Of a stretch of DNA of 20,948 nt, positions 6,346-13,497 are shown one piece after another; position 1 is the first letter of the stretch, and each line of letters opens with the position of its first letter. The stretch spans positions 1-20,948 of the IMG/VR virus record IMGVR_UViG_3300036832_000875; one strand, 5' to 3'. Under the pieces are notes generated by a model. The model worked only from the letters and a program-made list of their open reading frames with translations. It did no database searches and had not been told where the DNA came from. The position numbers and the translations under genes are program-made. Source of the DNA: a virus.

Positions 6346-7005
6346 ATGAAAACCGCAATCGCCTACATCCGCGTTTCCACCCAGGCCCAAGGCCGCTCTG
6401 GCCTTGGCCTTGAGGCGCAACAGGATGCCATCCTGCGCTTCTGCGCCGCCGAGGGCATCACCCTTTCGGCGACCTTCATTGAAGTTGAGACCGGTAAGGG
6501 AAGCGACGCGCTGACGACGCGACCCAAGCTGGCCTCCGCACTAGAGGCTGCCAAGACTGCAGGCTGCGCCGTCGTCGTCGCCAAGCTTGATCGGCTGTCG
6601 CGTGACGTCGCCTTCATCGCAGGCTTGATGGCGCAGCGTGTACCGTTCGTTGTCGCCGAGTTGGGCGCCAATGCCGATCCATTCATGCTCCACATCTACG
6701 CTGCGCTCGCCGAGCAGGAGCGCCGCATGATCTCGTCGCGCACCAAGGTGGCGCTGGCGGCCGCCAAGGCCCGCGGCGTCAAGCTGGGCTCACCCAATGG
6801 CGCCAAGATGCAAGCCGATCGCGCCGTTGCGTTCGCCGAGACGCTTCGCCCGATCGTCACCGGGTTCATGACGAGCGAAGGCCAAAGAGCATCAGTCCGC
6901 CGCCTCGCAGTTTTTCTCAACGGCTGTGGCGTCAAGACCGAGCGCGGTGGCGCCTGGGCGCCGATGACGGCTTCCCGCCTGCTCAATCGATTGAGTATTA
7001 GCTAA
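6346..7005 (+). CDS. Serine recombinase (resolvase/invertase family)
   Basis: This 219-aa enzyme cuts and rejoins DNA through a 5'-phosphoserine link. The catalytic domain begins AYIRVSTQ with R9 and nucleophile S11, and includes KLDRLSRD at residues 80-87 and [13 protein letters not shown] at about 122-134, which starts the long E helix. The C-terminal about 60 residues ([11 protein letters not shown], then [15 protein letters not shown]) resemble a shortened recombinase DNA-binding part rather than the roughly 300-residue tail of large serine integrases. ATG at 6346 starts right after the preceding gene. No tyrosine integrase is seen, so this may serve integration, resolution of phage multimers or inversion. 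Two 13-bp palindromic direct repeats overlap its 3' end. Confidence 0.93.
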   Translation: MKTAIAYIRVSTQAQGRSGLGLEAQQDAILRFCAAEGITLSATFIEVETGKGSDALTTRPKLASALEAAKTAGCAVVVAKLDRLSRDVAFIAGLMAQRVPFVVAELGANADPFMLHIYAALAEQERRMISSRTKVALAAAKARGVKLGSPNGAKMQADRAVAFAETLRPIVTGFMTSEGQRASVRRLAVFLNGCGVKTERGGAWAPMTASRLLNRLSIS

Positions 7006-7023
7006 TCTGCATTAGCTAATCTG
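6997..7023. repeat. Direct repeat at the end of the recombinase gene, candidate crossover site
   Basis: ATTAGCTAATCTG occurs at 6997-7009 and again at 7011-7023, separated by one base. Each copy contains the palindrome ATTAGCTAAT. The first copy overlaps the stop codon of the serine recombinase. Recombination sites often lie beside the recombinase gene, so this is a candidate att or res site. Confidence 0.45.
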
Positions 7024-7041
7024 ATCAATGTTACGAAAAAC

Positions 7042-7072
7042 CAAAAGCCGCCCTGGTCGGGGGCGGCTTTTG
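7042..7072. terminator. Bidirectional intrinsic terminator
   Basis: CAAAAGCCGCCC (7042-7053) pairs perfectly with GGGCGGCTTTTG (7061-7072) around a 7-base loop. The A-rich left foot and TTTT right foot let it act in both directions. It sits between the rightward recombinase gene and the end of the leftward gene at 7109. Confidence 0.85.
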
Positions 7073-7108
7073 CAATTTGCCAAATAGATACCGTTTTCCG
7101 CCCCTTTG

Positions 7109-7612
7109 TCAAATCCGCCACGCCTCGATCAGCCGATCGGCGGCAGACTGCAGGATTTTCAGCGCCGCCATGCGGCCCCGGTAGGGCGACTGGTATCCGA
7201 GCATGGCGCCCGCCGAGGTCAGCCCGAACTCGGACAACGCGAGCGTCGTCGCGACCGAACGCTCGATCGGTGTCAGCCTCCTCATGCCACGGTAGTAGTC
7301 TTCCTGGTGTGCCAGGGCATCGATCGGACCAGCGCCACTGCCGGGCGTCCGCTCCAGGTCGACGGCGCGCAGCTGGGGCGCCAGGCATCCGAGGAACCAA
7401 TGCAGGTGCAGGAGCCGCAGTGCCTCGTACTGAGCCTGGCTGATTTGCTGGAGCGCCTTGAGGCGGTCGAGCGGGGTGAGCATCCGGACCACGCGGTGGC
7501 GGCCCTCGCCGCCGATCTCGAAGTCGCCATGCGTCAACCGTTCGCGTGGCGGCATGGCAGTGTCGGGCAGGGGCGCGCGCCTCAATTTGCGCTTCCTGGG
7601 CACCCCCGTCAC
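7109..7612 (-). CDS. Helical phage protein, possible late regulator
   Basis: The frame gives up to 167 aa from GTG at 7612; other starts (GTG at 7603, TTG at 7585) cannot be excluded because no strong ribosome site is seen. After a basic N-terminus comes RMLTPLDRLKALQQISQAQY, and a helical C-terminus (LTPIERSVATTLALSEFGL, ALKILQSAADRLIEAW). This two-part arrangement recalls DUF6456-type phage proteins and Q-like late regulators, in which a C-terminal ER.V..L..G....LG region probably binds DNA; the similarity is by eye and weak. It is the last gene of the leftward region, after a repeat array that separates it from the primase-helicase. Confidence 0.68.
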   Translation of the reverse strand: MTGVPRKRKLRRAPLPDTAMPPRERLTHGDFEIGGEGRHRVVRMLTPLDRLKALQQISQAQYEALRLLHLHWFLGCLAPQLRAVDLERTPGSGAGPIDALAHQEDYYRGMRRLTPIERSVATTLALSEFGLTSAGAMLGYQSPYRGRMAALKILQSAADRLIEAWRI

Positions 7613-7636
7613 CCACTAAATTTCTGCACTGCAGCA

Positions 7637-7787
7637 TTGTCTACTGGTCGGCTGCGGTCGGGCCCTATGGTAGAAAGTAGACATGCCGTGTCTACACGGC
7701 TTTCTACTATAGGGACCGTGAGTGAGCAGACAAACGAGTGGACAGAGTGGACAAGGTTTGGAACCCTAGTAGACACCCGAGTAGACA
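7637..7787. repeat. GTRGACA repeat array with a 52-bp palindrome, candidate origin or complex operator
   Basis: Eight copies of a 7-mer lie in 150 bases. TGTCTAC occurs at 7638-7644 and 7689-7695, and GTAGACA at 7677-7683, 7769-7775 and 7781-7787. GTGGACA lies at 7738-7744 and 7747-7753, and GCAGACA at 7726-7732. The copies at 7677 and 7689 form a perfect inverted repeat with a 5-base spacer. This sits inside a larger palindrome whose arms, 7663-7677 and 7700-7714, match at 14 of 15 positions. The last five copies are all in one direction, with several spaced 12 bases. The array ends 2 bases before the stop of the primase-helicase gene. Iterons beside a primase-helicase suggest a replication origin. 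Confidence 0.65.
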
Positions 7788-7789
7788 AG

Positions 7790-9985
7790 CTAATTCTCCC
7801 GCACCGCAGCATCGTCTGCGACGACAATTCTGCTAAAATCCCGATCGCTCCGGCCGTAGCGTTCGACCCTGATTTTCCCGGCGGCAAACAGCTCCCGCAT
7901 CGCCACCCCGAAGTCTGCCTTCGTCACCCTGGCCTTGACCGCCTCGGGCTCGCCTGCGAAGGCCGCAGGGGCATGGGTCGGCGACCGGTGCTTGTCGCTG
8001 ACATTGCGCCCCTGCTGCTTGAACCTCGCCAAGAGCGCCAGGAACACCTCCTGGGCCCGTGCCCTGGCGATCAGCTTGCCTGGGCCCGTCAGGGTGTCGA
8101 CTGGCACGAATACGCCAGCCTCGTAGCGCAGCTTGATCGACGTCCCGAGCGCGCCATACTGGTTCTTTAGGAATTGGATCTCGCGCAGGCTGGCACTGCT
8201 GTTGGACGCCTCATCATTCGTGCTGACCTCCTCTGGCGCCTTGATCGACGTCAAGTAGTGCCGGAACCGGAATGCATTGTGCCAGGCCGTCGACCCGGAA
8301 ATGCCAGTGCCGCTCGCCATCCCCGCCAGTGACGGGTGTGACAGGATGGTGACTGAGCCCTGTGCGACGGCGGCAAGATGCTGCATGTACATCTTGAAGG
8401 CCGTGACCTGGATGCGGTCGATCTCGTTTCCGGCAAACACGTGGCTCAGTGTGTCGATCGAGATGTTCTTCGGTTTTAAGTCGCCTGCCGCCTCCAGGAT
8501 TTGCCCATAGAGCGGCGTCGGCTCGATCCGGCCGCCCTTGCCGACCGCGGCACACAACACTGCATCCTTGCCCAGGAACGGTAGGATTTTCAGCCCGCCA
8601 TCGATCATCTCCTGAAACGTCACCTGGTAGTGTGCCGCGATGTCATGCAGGCGGATGTGCAGCTCGTCGACGCTATCCTCGGCGCCCAGGTAGAATGCAC
8701 CCCCCGGCTCTGGCATCGAGCCCAGCCAGCTCTTGGCGCAGCAATGCGCCACGTCCTTCATCAGCTCGATGATCGACTTGCCCGTGCCGCCCTCGCCGGA
8801 GAATAGCCCCGCCTCGCCCAGTGGCGTGCGGTCCAGGATCGCCCAGGACCGCACTGGCTTCGGCGTTCCAGTCCAGGGCTGCATATCCAGCCAGTACAGC
8901 GGAGGCTCACCAGCGGCCGCCCTAGGCTCCCTGGTGGGGCCCTTAAACGCCACCACATTGTCGTTCACTGTTTGAGCCAATGAAGAGCTGCCGAGGGGGT
9001 CATCATAGGTCTTGATCATCTCGTAGCGTGCCGACCAGGACGGGTCGGCCTCCGATGCCAGCCAGTACAGGCTGCCGATCGTGATGTCGCGAAGGGTGCG
9101 GGCGCCACGCCAGTGGGCGGCGCTCTCCTTCTCCCGATACAGCCGTGGCGCGCCCGCAGACCACTGGTCGAATAGGGTGAACCCAGCCTCGCCGAGCGCG
9201 TGGTGCAGCGCGCCTGCCACCTTCAGCCAGACCTCGTAGGAGCAGTCGGGGCTGACGACGTCGAGCGCAGCGCGGACCTTGCCGACGTCGACTGGGCCGG
9301 GGTCGTTCTCTTTTCGTGCGGAAGGGTAGGATCGGTCACCTTCATGTTGCGGCGCACCCATACCCTTCCCGCCTATTTGGCCGCCTATTATGCTGTGGCC
9401 CTCCTTGTCGATCGAACCGGCATAGTACTCGTCGCACAGGTCCAGGAACCGGCCGCCGAGGCCGTGGCATTCGAAGCTGCTGCCCTCGACCTGGCCGTAG
9501 TAGTAGGCCTGCGACAGGGTGAAACTCTCTGGCGCCAGGTAGCCATTGAACAGCCCGTTCAGCCGCGCCACCGCCTTCTCGCGATAGGCTGGCTCGTGCT
9601 GCCGCGACAGCGGCGCCAGGATCCGCCAGCGCTCGGCGCCGGGGCGGTGCGAGGGTGTGGTGTAGAGCACGCACCTGACGTCGGCGGCATCCATCACGTC
9701 CAGGGCATTCTGAAAACTCACGATGCCCGCATCGTGCTCGACCTCGATGCCGGTGACGAACCGGACATTGGCATTGTTGCGCAGGCTGCCGCCTGCACTC
9801 CGCTGCCCACCGAACACCGCCATCTTGAGTAGCGGCAGTGCCGCCTTGCTCGGCGCCACGGTCTGCCGGATGCGGTCGGCCAGTTGCGGCAACGTGGTCG
9901 CGAGCCGGTGCGGCTTGCCGGTGACGTCCCTGAATGTGGTTAGGATGATGGTGTCGGTGGTGACATCCTGCTGCTGGTCTAACAT
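7790..9985 (-). CDS. Primase-helicase (AEP-like primase, PriCT-2, RepA-like ATPase)
   Basis: This 731-aa protein likely primes and unwinds phage DNA. Residues about 60-185 fit a diverged archaeo-eukaryotic primase/PrimPol: GIEVEHD (79-85) supplies acidic metal ligands, and TTPSHRPGAERWRILAPLS (109-127) the S.H and R.R motifs. Residues about 235-305 match a PriCT-2 domain (VRAALDVV, W..VAGALHHALG, F..WS.G). From about 385 comes a RecA-fold ATPase like RepA/AAA_25: Walker A GEGGTGKS at 397-404, Walker B ISID at 508-511 and TILSHPS at 546-552. A winged-helix-like tail follows. ATG at 9985 has no good Shine-Dalgarno; AAGAAGG lies about 13 bases upstream. The gene follows a terminator and a parS-like site and precedes the repeat array, so it may be a separate replication unit. 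Confidence 0.9.
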   Translation of the reverse strand: MLDQQQDVTTDTIILTTFRDVTGKPHRLATTLPQLADRIRQTVAPSKAALPLLKMAVFGGQRSAGGSLRNNANVRFVTGIEVEHDAGIVSFQNALDVMDAADVRCVLYTTPSHRPGAERWRILAPLSRQHEPAYREKAVARLNGLFNGYLAPESFTLSQAYYYGQVEGSSFECHGLGGRFLDLCDEYYAGSIDKEGHSIIGGQIGGKGMGAPQHEGDRSYPSARKENDPGPVDVGKVRAALDVVSPDCSYEVWLKVAGALHHALGEAGFTLFDQWSAGAPRLYREKESAAHWRGARTLRDITIGSLYWLASEADPSWSARYEMIKTYDDPLGSSSLAQTVNDNVVAFKGPTREPRAAAGEPPLYWLDMQPWTGTPKPVRSWAILDRTPLGEAGLFSGEGGTGKSIIELMKDVAHCCAKSWLGSMPEPGGAFYLGAEDSVDELHIRLHDIAAHYQVTFQEMIDGGLKILPFLGKDAVLCAAVGKGGRIEPTPLYGQILEAAGDLKPKNISIDTLSHVFAGNEIDRIQVTAFKMYMQHLAAVAQGSVTILSHPSLAGMASGTGISGSTAWHNAFRFRHYLTSIKAPEEVSTNDEASNSSASLREIQFLKNQYGALGTSIKLRYEAGVFVPVDTLTGPGKLIARARAQEVFLALLARFKQQGRNVSDKHRSPTHAPAAFAGEPEAVKARVTKADFGVAMRELFAAGKIRVERYGRSDRDFSRIVVADDAAVREN

Positions 9986-10140
9986 TTGAGGTCAAGGCCT
10001 TCTTGTTTCACGTGAAACAGGTTGGGCCACTTGCGCTACATTAGCGGGGCGAATAGGATCACAGCTGTTCTGGCGTTCCTATTCGGCCGTCTTCTGCTTC
10101 TGCAGTGGGCGGCCGATTGATTTGGGCGGCACACACAATT
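9986..10140. other. Structured intergenic region (parS-like site, hairpin)
   Basis: These 155 bases hold no gene. They contain an exact parS consensus at 10004-10019 and a hairpin with 9-bp perfect arms, CGAATAGGA (10050-10058) and TCCTATTCG (10077-10085). A GGGCGGC at 10124-10130 could pair with one arm of the adjoining terminator as an alternative structure. No clear promoter for the primase-helicase was found. Confidence 0.6.
10004..10019. promoter_or_regulatory. parS: parS-like site (exact consensus)
   Basis: TGTTTCACGTGAAACA is a perfect 16-bp palindrome identical to the consensus parS bound by chromosomal ParB/Spo0J proteins. It lies 19 bases upstream of the primase-helicase ATG. No parA or parB gene is present in the window. 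A half-site, TGTTTCACG, occurs at 11010-11018, overlapping a ribosome site. Confidence 0.75.
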
Positions 10141-10176
10141 ACGCCGCCCCAGCCCGTTGTCGAGATGGGGCGGCGT
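10141..10176 (-). terminator. Terminator after the ssDNA-binding-type gene
   Basis: ACGCCGCCCCA (10141-10151) pairs perfectly with TGGGGCGGCGT (10166-10176) around a 14-base loop, 15 bases after the TAG of the leftward gene. The following leftward bases are TAATTGTGTG, so the U-tract is poor and termination may be partial, letting some transcripts reach the primase-helicase. Confidence 0.65.
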
Positions 10177-10190
10177 GCTCCTGTTGATGG

Positions 10191-10997
10191 CTAGAACCGC
10201 GCCTTGCGGTTCGGTGCCTGGGTGTGGGCCTGCTGGGCCGCAGGCTGCGGCCGGGTCGGCTCCGGCCGGGTCGGTTGTGGCTTGGTCGGTTGTGGCTTGG
10301 TCGGCGGCATCGGCTCGTCGTCAGGCTCGTCCGGCTCACCACCGCCACTGCCCTGGCTAGCGAGCAGCACCGCATCGATTGCGTCGCGATCGACCCAGCT
10401 AGTGATCTCGAAAACCGGATAGCGGATCTCACCATAGGCCTTGTTGGGGTGGTCGTAGCTGTCCCAGCCCAGCTCCACCACGGGCAACTCGTTAGGGTGT
10501 TGACGCATCCGCAAGCCGTAGGCCTTGGCGAGTGAGCCGACGGCCTGGATGCCGCCCTTTGACGCGGTCGCAAACGTGTAAAGCCCACCATCATCGTCCA
10601 TCAGGACAAGGTAGTTGGAAAATTGCCAGGGATCCCGCGGCCGATCGTCGATGCCGATGTCCCAGGCTGCACTGTCGGTGTCGCCGAGTTCGGCACGCGA
10701 CGGGGGTTTGATGCCGTCGCCCAGCTTGTGCATCAGCTGCTCGACTGGCTTGTTGTCCTGCCACTTGATCCAACCGACATAAATCTCGATCGCGTGTGCG
10801 ATCATCCTGGTGCCCATCGGGATCTCGATGTTGTCCTGGCCTGCCGTCCACTGCCCGAACTTTGAAAATTTCAGCAGCTGGCCGACGATGCGGGTGCCGG
10901 TGGCAGAATTGCCGTAGTCGAGCCAGGGATTGCTCTCTTGCGTCGCCACCGCCTGCGAAGTCGTCGTCGTTGTAGTCGCTTCTTTCATCTTTCCCAT
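10191..10997 (-). CDS. Conserved phage protein, probable ssDNA-binding type
   Basis: This 268-aa protein belongs to a family I recall from proteobacterial phages, beside Cas4-like exonucleases. Recognisable segments are ESNPWLDYG, TRIVGQLLKFSKFGQW, NIEIPMGTRMIAH, VGWIKW, RDPWQFSNYLVLMDDDGG and VFEITSWV. The body (residues 22-215) looks like a beta-rich domain; the tail is acidic (GGGEPDEPDDEP), then a Pro/Lys/Arg repeat of the PTKPQ type and a basic end. A conserved core with a disordered acidic tail is typical of single-strand binding or annealing proteins, but that role is inferred. ATG at 10997 has AGGAG 8 bases upstream. It overlaps the preceding gene by 13 bases and is followed by a terminator. 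Confidence 0.82.
   Translation of the reverse strand: MGKMKEATTTTTTSQAVATQESNPWLDYGNSATGTRIVGQLLKFSKFGQWTAGQDNIEIPMGTRMIAHAIEIYVGWIKWQDNKPVEQLMHKLGDGIKPPSRAELGDTDSAAWDIGIDDRPRDPWQFSNYLVLMDDDGGLYTFATASKGGIQAVGSLAKAYGLRMRQHPNELPVVELGWDSYDHPNKAYGEIRYPVFEITSWVDRDAIDAVLLASQGSGGGEPDEPDDEPMPPTKPQPTKPQPTRPEPTRPQPAAQQAHTQAPNRKARF
10241..10303. repeat. 15-bp coding tandem repeat (PTKPQ/PTRPQ)
   Basis: Two exact 15-base copies (10271-10285 and 10286-10300) and two diverged ones encode a four-times repeated five-residue Pro/Thr/Lys-Arg unit in the tail of the 268-aa protein. Such a linker is prone to gain or loss of units by slippage. Confidence 0.7.
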
Positions 10998-11197
10998 TTT
11001 AAAGTCTCCTGTTTCACGGTTGAGGTTAATTGCTTTCTGTAATCTTCAACAATTGCCTGCATCACTTCAGTTTCATGGTCTGCCTTCTCCTCCTTCATCT
11101 TGCCTTGGAACACTAGACGCGGATAGACGCGACGGCGCATCGCCAGCTCACGGGCGACGCAGTGTAATTTTTCTGCCAGTGTAATCGGAGGGATCAT
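10985..11197 (-). CDS. Small conserved phage protein, 70 aa
   Basis: The protein reads MIPPITLAEKLHCVARELAM, then RRVYPRLVFQGKMKEEKADH and TEVMQAIVEDYRKQL. The C..REL..R..VYPR.V..GKM...KAD.E...M..I..DY pattern recurs in small proteins of replication modules in many proteobacterial phages, where no function is assigned. It is predicted to be helical. Its ATG at 11197 overlaps the exonuclease stop as ATGA, and its end overlaps the start of the ssDNA-binding-type gene by 13 bases, so it is translated as part of the recombination block. Confidence 0.75.
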   Translation of the reverse strand: MIPPITLAEKLHCVARELAMRRRVYPRLVFQGKMKEEKADHETEVMQAIVEDYRKQLTSTVKQETLKWER

Positions 11198-12234
11198 GCC
11201 GCTGCCGCGCTTTTCTTCAGCGTCACGGTTAGCCGATCGCCGGGCTCGCCGGGTTTCTTGAATGTTTCAACTTCGACACCAGCGTCCGACGCCGCACCCA
11301 GCAACGGCAGCATGTCCCAACTGTCGCGGCCCTTGACGGCAGTCCAGGTGATTGACACGCCCTCACCAACCACGCGCTTCAGTCCCTTCTCCCGCATCCG
11401 CTCCTTGATGTCGTTCTGCAGTTCGCGCTTGTCTTCCTCATAGGATGACAGCAGCGCCTCGACGACCTTCAATTGCTTTGCCATGTCGCTTATCTCGGCG
11501 ACCAGCTGTGGATCGGCGGGCTCGATGGCGTCGTCGGCAGGGACGGCCGTGCGGGCAATGCCACAGGCTCGCGTGAAGGCGCAATACTCGCACTCCTTGC
11601 CGCCCGCAATCCAACCCTCGGGCTTTAATTCGTGCATCGTCAACGCGCCGAGAATTTTTCCGGCACGAATTTTGGCGCGTTGGTAGACGTCAGGATCGTA
11701 GTCGATTTGAAATTCAGTAATCTCGTTTAAGAATGACGCATCGACATAGGCCAGGATGGCATAGCGTGGCCGCCGCTTGGTGCGGGCATGCAAAATTCCC
11801 ATCTGCACCTGCACCTGGTAGACATGCTCGGGCTTCGGCTCCTGCAGGCGCACCCGCGGATCGATGCTTTTAAATTCGATCAAAAATTCACTGCGCCGAT
11901 CGAGCACGAAGCAGTCGGGTGTCGCCGAGATCAGGCCATCTACCAGGGTTTGCTGATCCTCGCCGAGACCAATGGTGTGGGGATAAATGGCTTTGATGGC
12001 TGGCACCAAAAAATGCTTCTCAATGATTTGGCCGCGCCATTGTGCGCCCCAGTTTTCGACGTAGTCGGGATCGCGCTCAACCCCCCACTTCAACCCTTCC
12101 ATTTTGTGGGCCCAGACCTTGCGCTCGCACTGGCCAATCTCGCTGCCGCCGACGGTTCTCGTGCGATCGTGCGGGCCCATGTCTTTCTGGTTGGCTTTGA
12201 CGTAGGCCTCGACGGCCTGCTTGACGATGTTCAC
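11194..12234 (-). CDS. Cas4/RecB-like PD-(D/E)XK exonuclease with Fe-S cysteines
   Basis: This 346-aa protein has the full nuclease signature: GGSEIGQC (29-36), E72 in IIEKHF, D107 in ATPDCFV, E120-x-K122 in LIEFKS and the YQVQVQMG helix with Q140. C36 together with C215, C218 and C224 (CEYC-x5-C) matches the four-cysteine iron-sulfur clasp of Cas4 and AddB-type nucleases. A coiled-coil region follows (QLKVVEALLSSYEEDKREL) and a final small domain to residue 346. Such enzymes resect DNA ends for recombination. Start is GTG at 12234, with GGAG 8 bases upstream and a GTGA overlap with the preceding stop. The neighbours (VRR-NUC, ssDNA-binding type) support a recombination module. Confidence 0.9.
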   Translation of the reverse strand: MNIVKQAVEAYVKANQKDMGPHDRTRTVGGSEIGQCERKVWAHKMEGLKWGVERDPDYVENWGAQWRGQIIEKHFLVPAIKAIYPHTIGLGEDQQTLVDGLISATPDCFVLDRRSEFLIEFKSIDPRVRLQEPKPEHVYQVQVQMGILHARTKRRPRYAILAYVDASFLNEITEFQIDYDPDVYQRAKIRAGKILGALTMHELKPEGWIAGGKECEYCAFTRACGIARTAVPADDAIEPADPQLVAEISDMAKQLKVVEALLSSYEEDKRELQNDIKERMREKGLKRVVGEGVSITWTAVKGRDSWDMLPLLGAASDAGVEVETFKKPGEPGDRLTVTLKKSAAAA

Positions 12235-12674
12235 TTGAACAGCTCCATTTGTCTTGGTGCGATGGCGTAGACCTGCTGGCTGACGATCCTGTTGTGGCGG
12301 TTGCCGCGCGGCTCCTTACCGAGCAGGATGATAAACCCCTTCTTCACCATCTGACACATGCGTGGACTGATGGTATCGACCGATAGTTCGGGCAGGTGGT
12401 GCCATATCTCGACCACGCACATCGGCTTGCCCCTGGGAGGACCGTAGAGCCGCAGCACCCGGTAGACCTTAGCTTCCAGTGCGGTGGTATCGAGTTTTTC
12501 TGCAGCCTCGTGCGAAGTGTCTGGATCGGTGTTCCTGGCGAGGGCCGAGTGTTCTGCGTTGTATCTGGGTGAACCGATGTGAACCGCTGAATTTTCCATT
12601 TGTCCGCAAAAAGTGCAGACGGGAAAACCAAACAGTCTTGGTTTGAAATGGTGTGGTGAAACCCGGTCCCTCAT
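12231..12674 (-). CDS. Phage winged-helix-like protein
   Basis: This 147-aa protein contains ARNTDPDTSHEAAEKL at about residues 46-61, a motif (DPDTSxxAA) frequent in phage proteins with a following winged-helix fold. The rest fits such a fold: ALEAKVYRVLRLYG, VVEIWHHLPEL, SPRMCQMVKKGFI and a wing around GKEPRGNRHNR. The N-terminus has a CTFCG pair that could bind metal with other ligands. AGGAG is 8 bases before ATG at 12674, which overlaps the previous TGA; its own TGA overlaps the exonuclease GTG. A DNA-binding role is inferred. Function unknown. Confidence 0.75.
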   Translation of the reverse strand: MRDRVSPHHFKPRLFGFPVCTFCGQMENSAVHIGSPRYNAEHSALARNTDPDTSHEAAEKLDTTALEAKVYRVLRLYGPPRGKPMCVVEIWHHLPELSVDTISPRMCQMVKKGFIILLGKEPRGNRHNRIVSQQVYAIAPRQMELFK

Positions 12675-13144
12675 GGAGGATCTCCTCGGCTTAGATGAGT
12701 TCTACAAATCTGGAACGCAGTGTCCTCTTCACCTGGCAGTGCGTCGTCGATCACGGGCAGTCCGTTTTGCACTCGCAGTCGGCAAATCGCCTCGTCGATC
12801 ATGTGCAGCACGAGCTGCCGTAGCGTGCGATCGCAGCCGCGTAGCCAGCAAAATTTTTGCATCACCTCCAGCAGGCGATCGGCGCCGTCGTCGAGTGTCA
12901 TCGCCTTCAGCGTGTCGCGCAGCTCGTGCAGCATTGCACCATGCTCGCCTTCCAGGGCCTGCTTGTACTCGTGCGCCTTGTATCGCCTGTAGCGGCGGAA
13001 CAGGGCATTGTTTTCCTCGACTTGCTTTTCGGCGCCCGTCCTGACCATCGGCGCCTCGCGGTCGCTCTTGACCACCCGCGGCACCGTCTTCCGCGGCCTG
13101 CGCGAAATGCTGCTCTCGTAGAAGTCGAGCCAGGGATTGCTCAT
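12671..13144 (-). CDS. Hypothetical 157-aa helical protein
   Basis: ATG at 13144 is chosen because it overlaps the VRR-NUC stop as ATGA; the frame is open to 13216, but that part lies within the VRR-NUC gene. The protein starts MSNPWLDFYESSISRRPRKT, then has a charged helical middle (EENNALFRRYRRYKAHEYKQ, HGAMLHELRDTLKAMTLDDG) and a helix-rich C-terminal half with CWLRGCDRTLRQLVLHMIDE. I do not recognise it. Its NPWLDF start recalls the ESNPWLDYG start of the 268-aa protein in the same operon, possibly a shared docking peptide. The gene ends with an ATGA overlap. Confidence 0.75.
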   Translation of the reverse strand: MSNPWLDFYESSISRRPRKTVPRVVKSDREAPMVRTGAEKQVEENNALFRRYRRYKAHEYKQALEGEHGAMLHELRDTLKAMTLDDGADRLLEVMQKFCWLRGCDRTLRQLVLHMIDEAICRLRVQNGLPVIDDALPGEEDTAFQICRTHLSRGDPP

Positions 13145-13497
13145 GCTCGGTCTCTCACCACATCCCAGCGTGCCAGCACCGCGGCCGCCTCGTCGACGCT
13201 TCGCACCATGCTCCAATAATGACCGAGCCGCATTGCCCTGGCGGCAAACCCCTTCTGCTCATCGGACAGCACGCCGCGTTTGGCTTTCAATTCCAGCCAC
13301 CCGGTTCGACCCTCCGGCAACATGAAGCAGAGATCGGCAACGCCCGGCCGAACGCCCTCGGCCTTCAGCCGCATCGCAACGCGCGGATGACGCAGGTCGC
13401 CGTTCGGCACGGCAAACCACTGCACGTCAGGCCGGGCGTGGGCTGTGAGCCAACTCACTAGCTCACATTGCAGATGATGTTCTGGGCTTTTGCTCAC
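13141..13497 (-). CDS. VRR-NUC domain nuclease
   Basis: This 118-aa stand-alone VRR-NUC protein is of the PD-(D/E)XK superfamily that includes Holliday-junction resolvase-like and FAN1 nucleases. E12 (QCELVSWL), D55 in GVRPGVADL, E69-x-K71 in WLELKAKRG and Q81 (SDEQKGF) are the expected catalytic positions, and PNG (31-33) is the usual lead-in. Length is typical of phage versions. Start is GTG at 13497, overlapping the previous stop as GTGA. Its likely role is to cut branched DNA in replication or recombination, together with the Cas4-like exonuclease two genes on. Confidence 0.93.
   Translation of the reverse strand: MSKSPEHHLQCELVSWLTAHARPDVQWFAVPNGDLRHPRVAMRLKAEGVRPGVADLCFMLPEGRTGWLELKAKRGVLSDEQKGFAARAMRLGHYWSMVRSVDEAAAVLARWDVVRDRA

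Noticed and set aside
6050-6358. Long upstream extension of the leftward coiled-coil gene, including a hydrophobic helix.
   Set aside because: ATG at 6049 has its own ribosome site, and the extension overlaps the rightward gene at 6123 with good codon usage in its second half. Kept only as a finding about the duplication.
7106-8170. A 354-aa open frame on the plus strand.
   Set aside because: It is antisense to the gene at 7109-7612, the repeat array and the end of the primase-helicase; it has no ribosome site or recognisable domain.
8334-8344. A GGTGTGACAGG copy in the primase-helicase gene.
   Set aside because: It is inside a well-supported coding region with no nearby promoter or second site; treated as chance.
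9342-9995. A 217-aa leftward frame within the primase-helicase gene.
   Set aside because: It overlaps the primase domain in another frame, with Arg/Ala/Gly-rich shadow composition, and the AEP motifs are in the main frame.
10241-10303. Short tandem repeats that might be a CRISPR-like array.
   Set aside because: They are coding repeats (Pro/Thr/Lys units of 15 bases) with no spacers.
11815-11822. A GTAGACA match to the repeat array.
   Set aside because: Single copy in the exonuclease coding sequence; expected by chance for a 7-mer.
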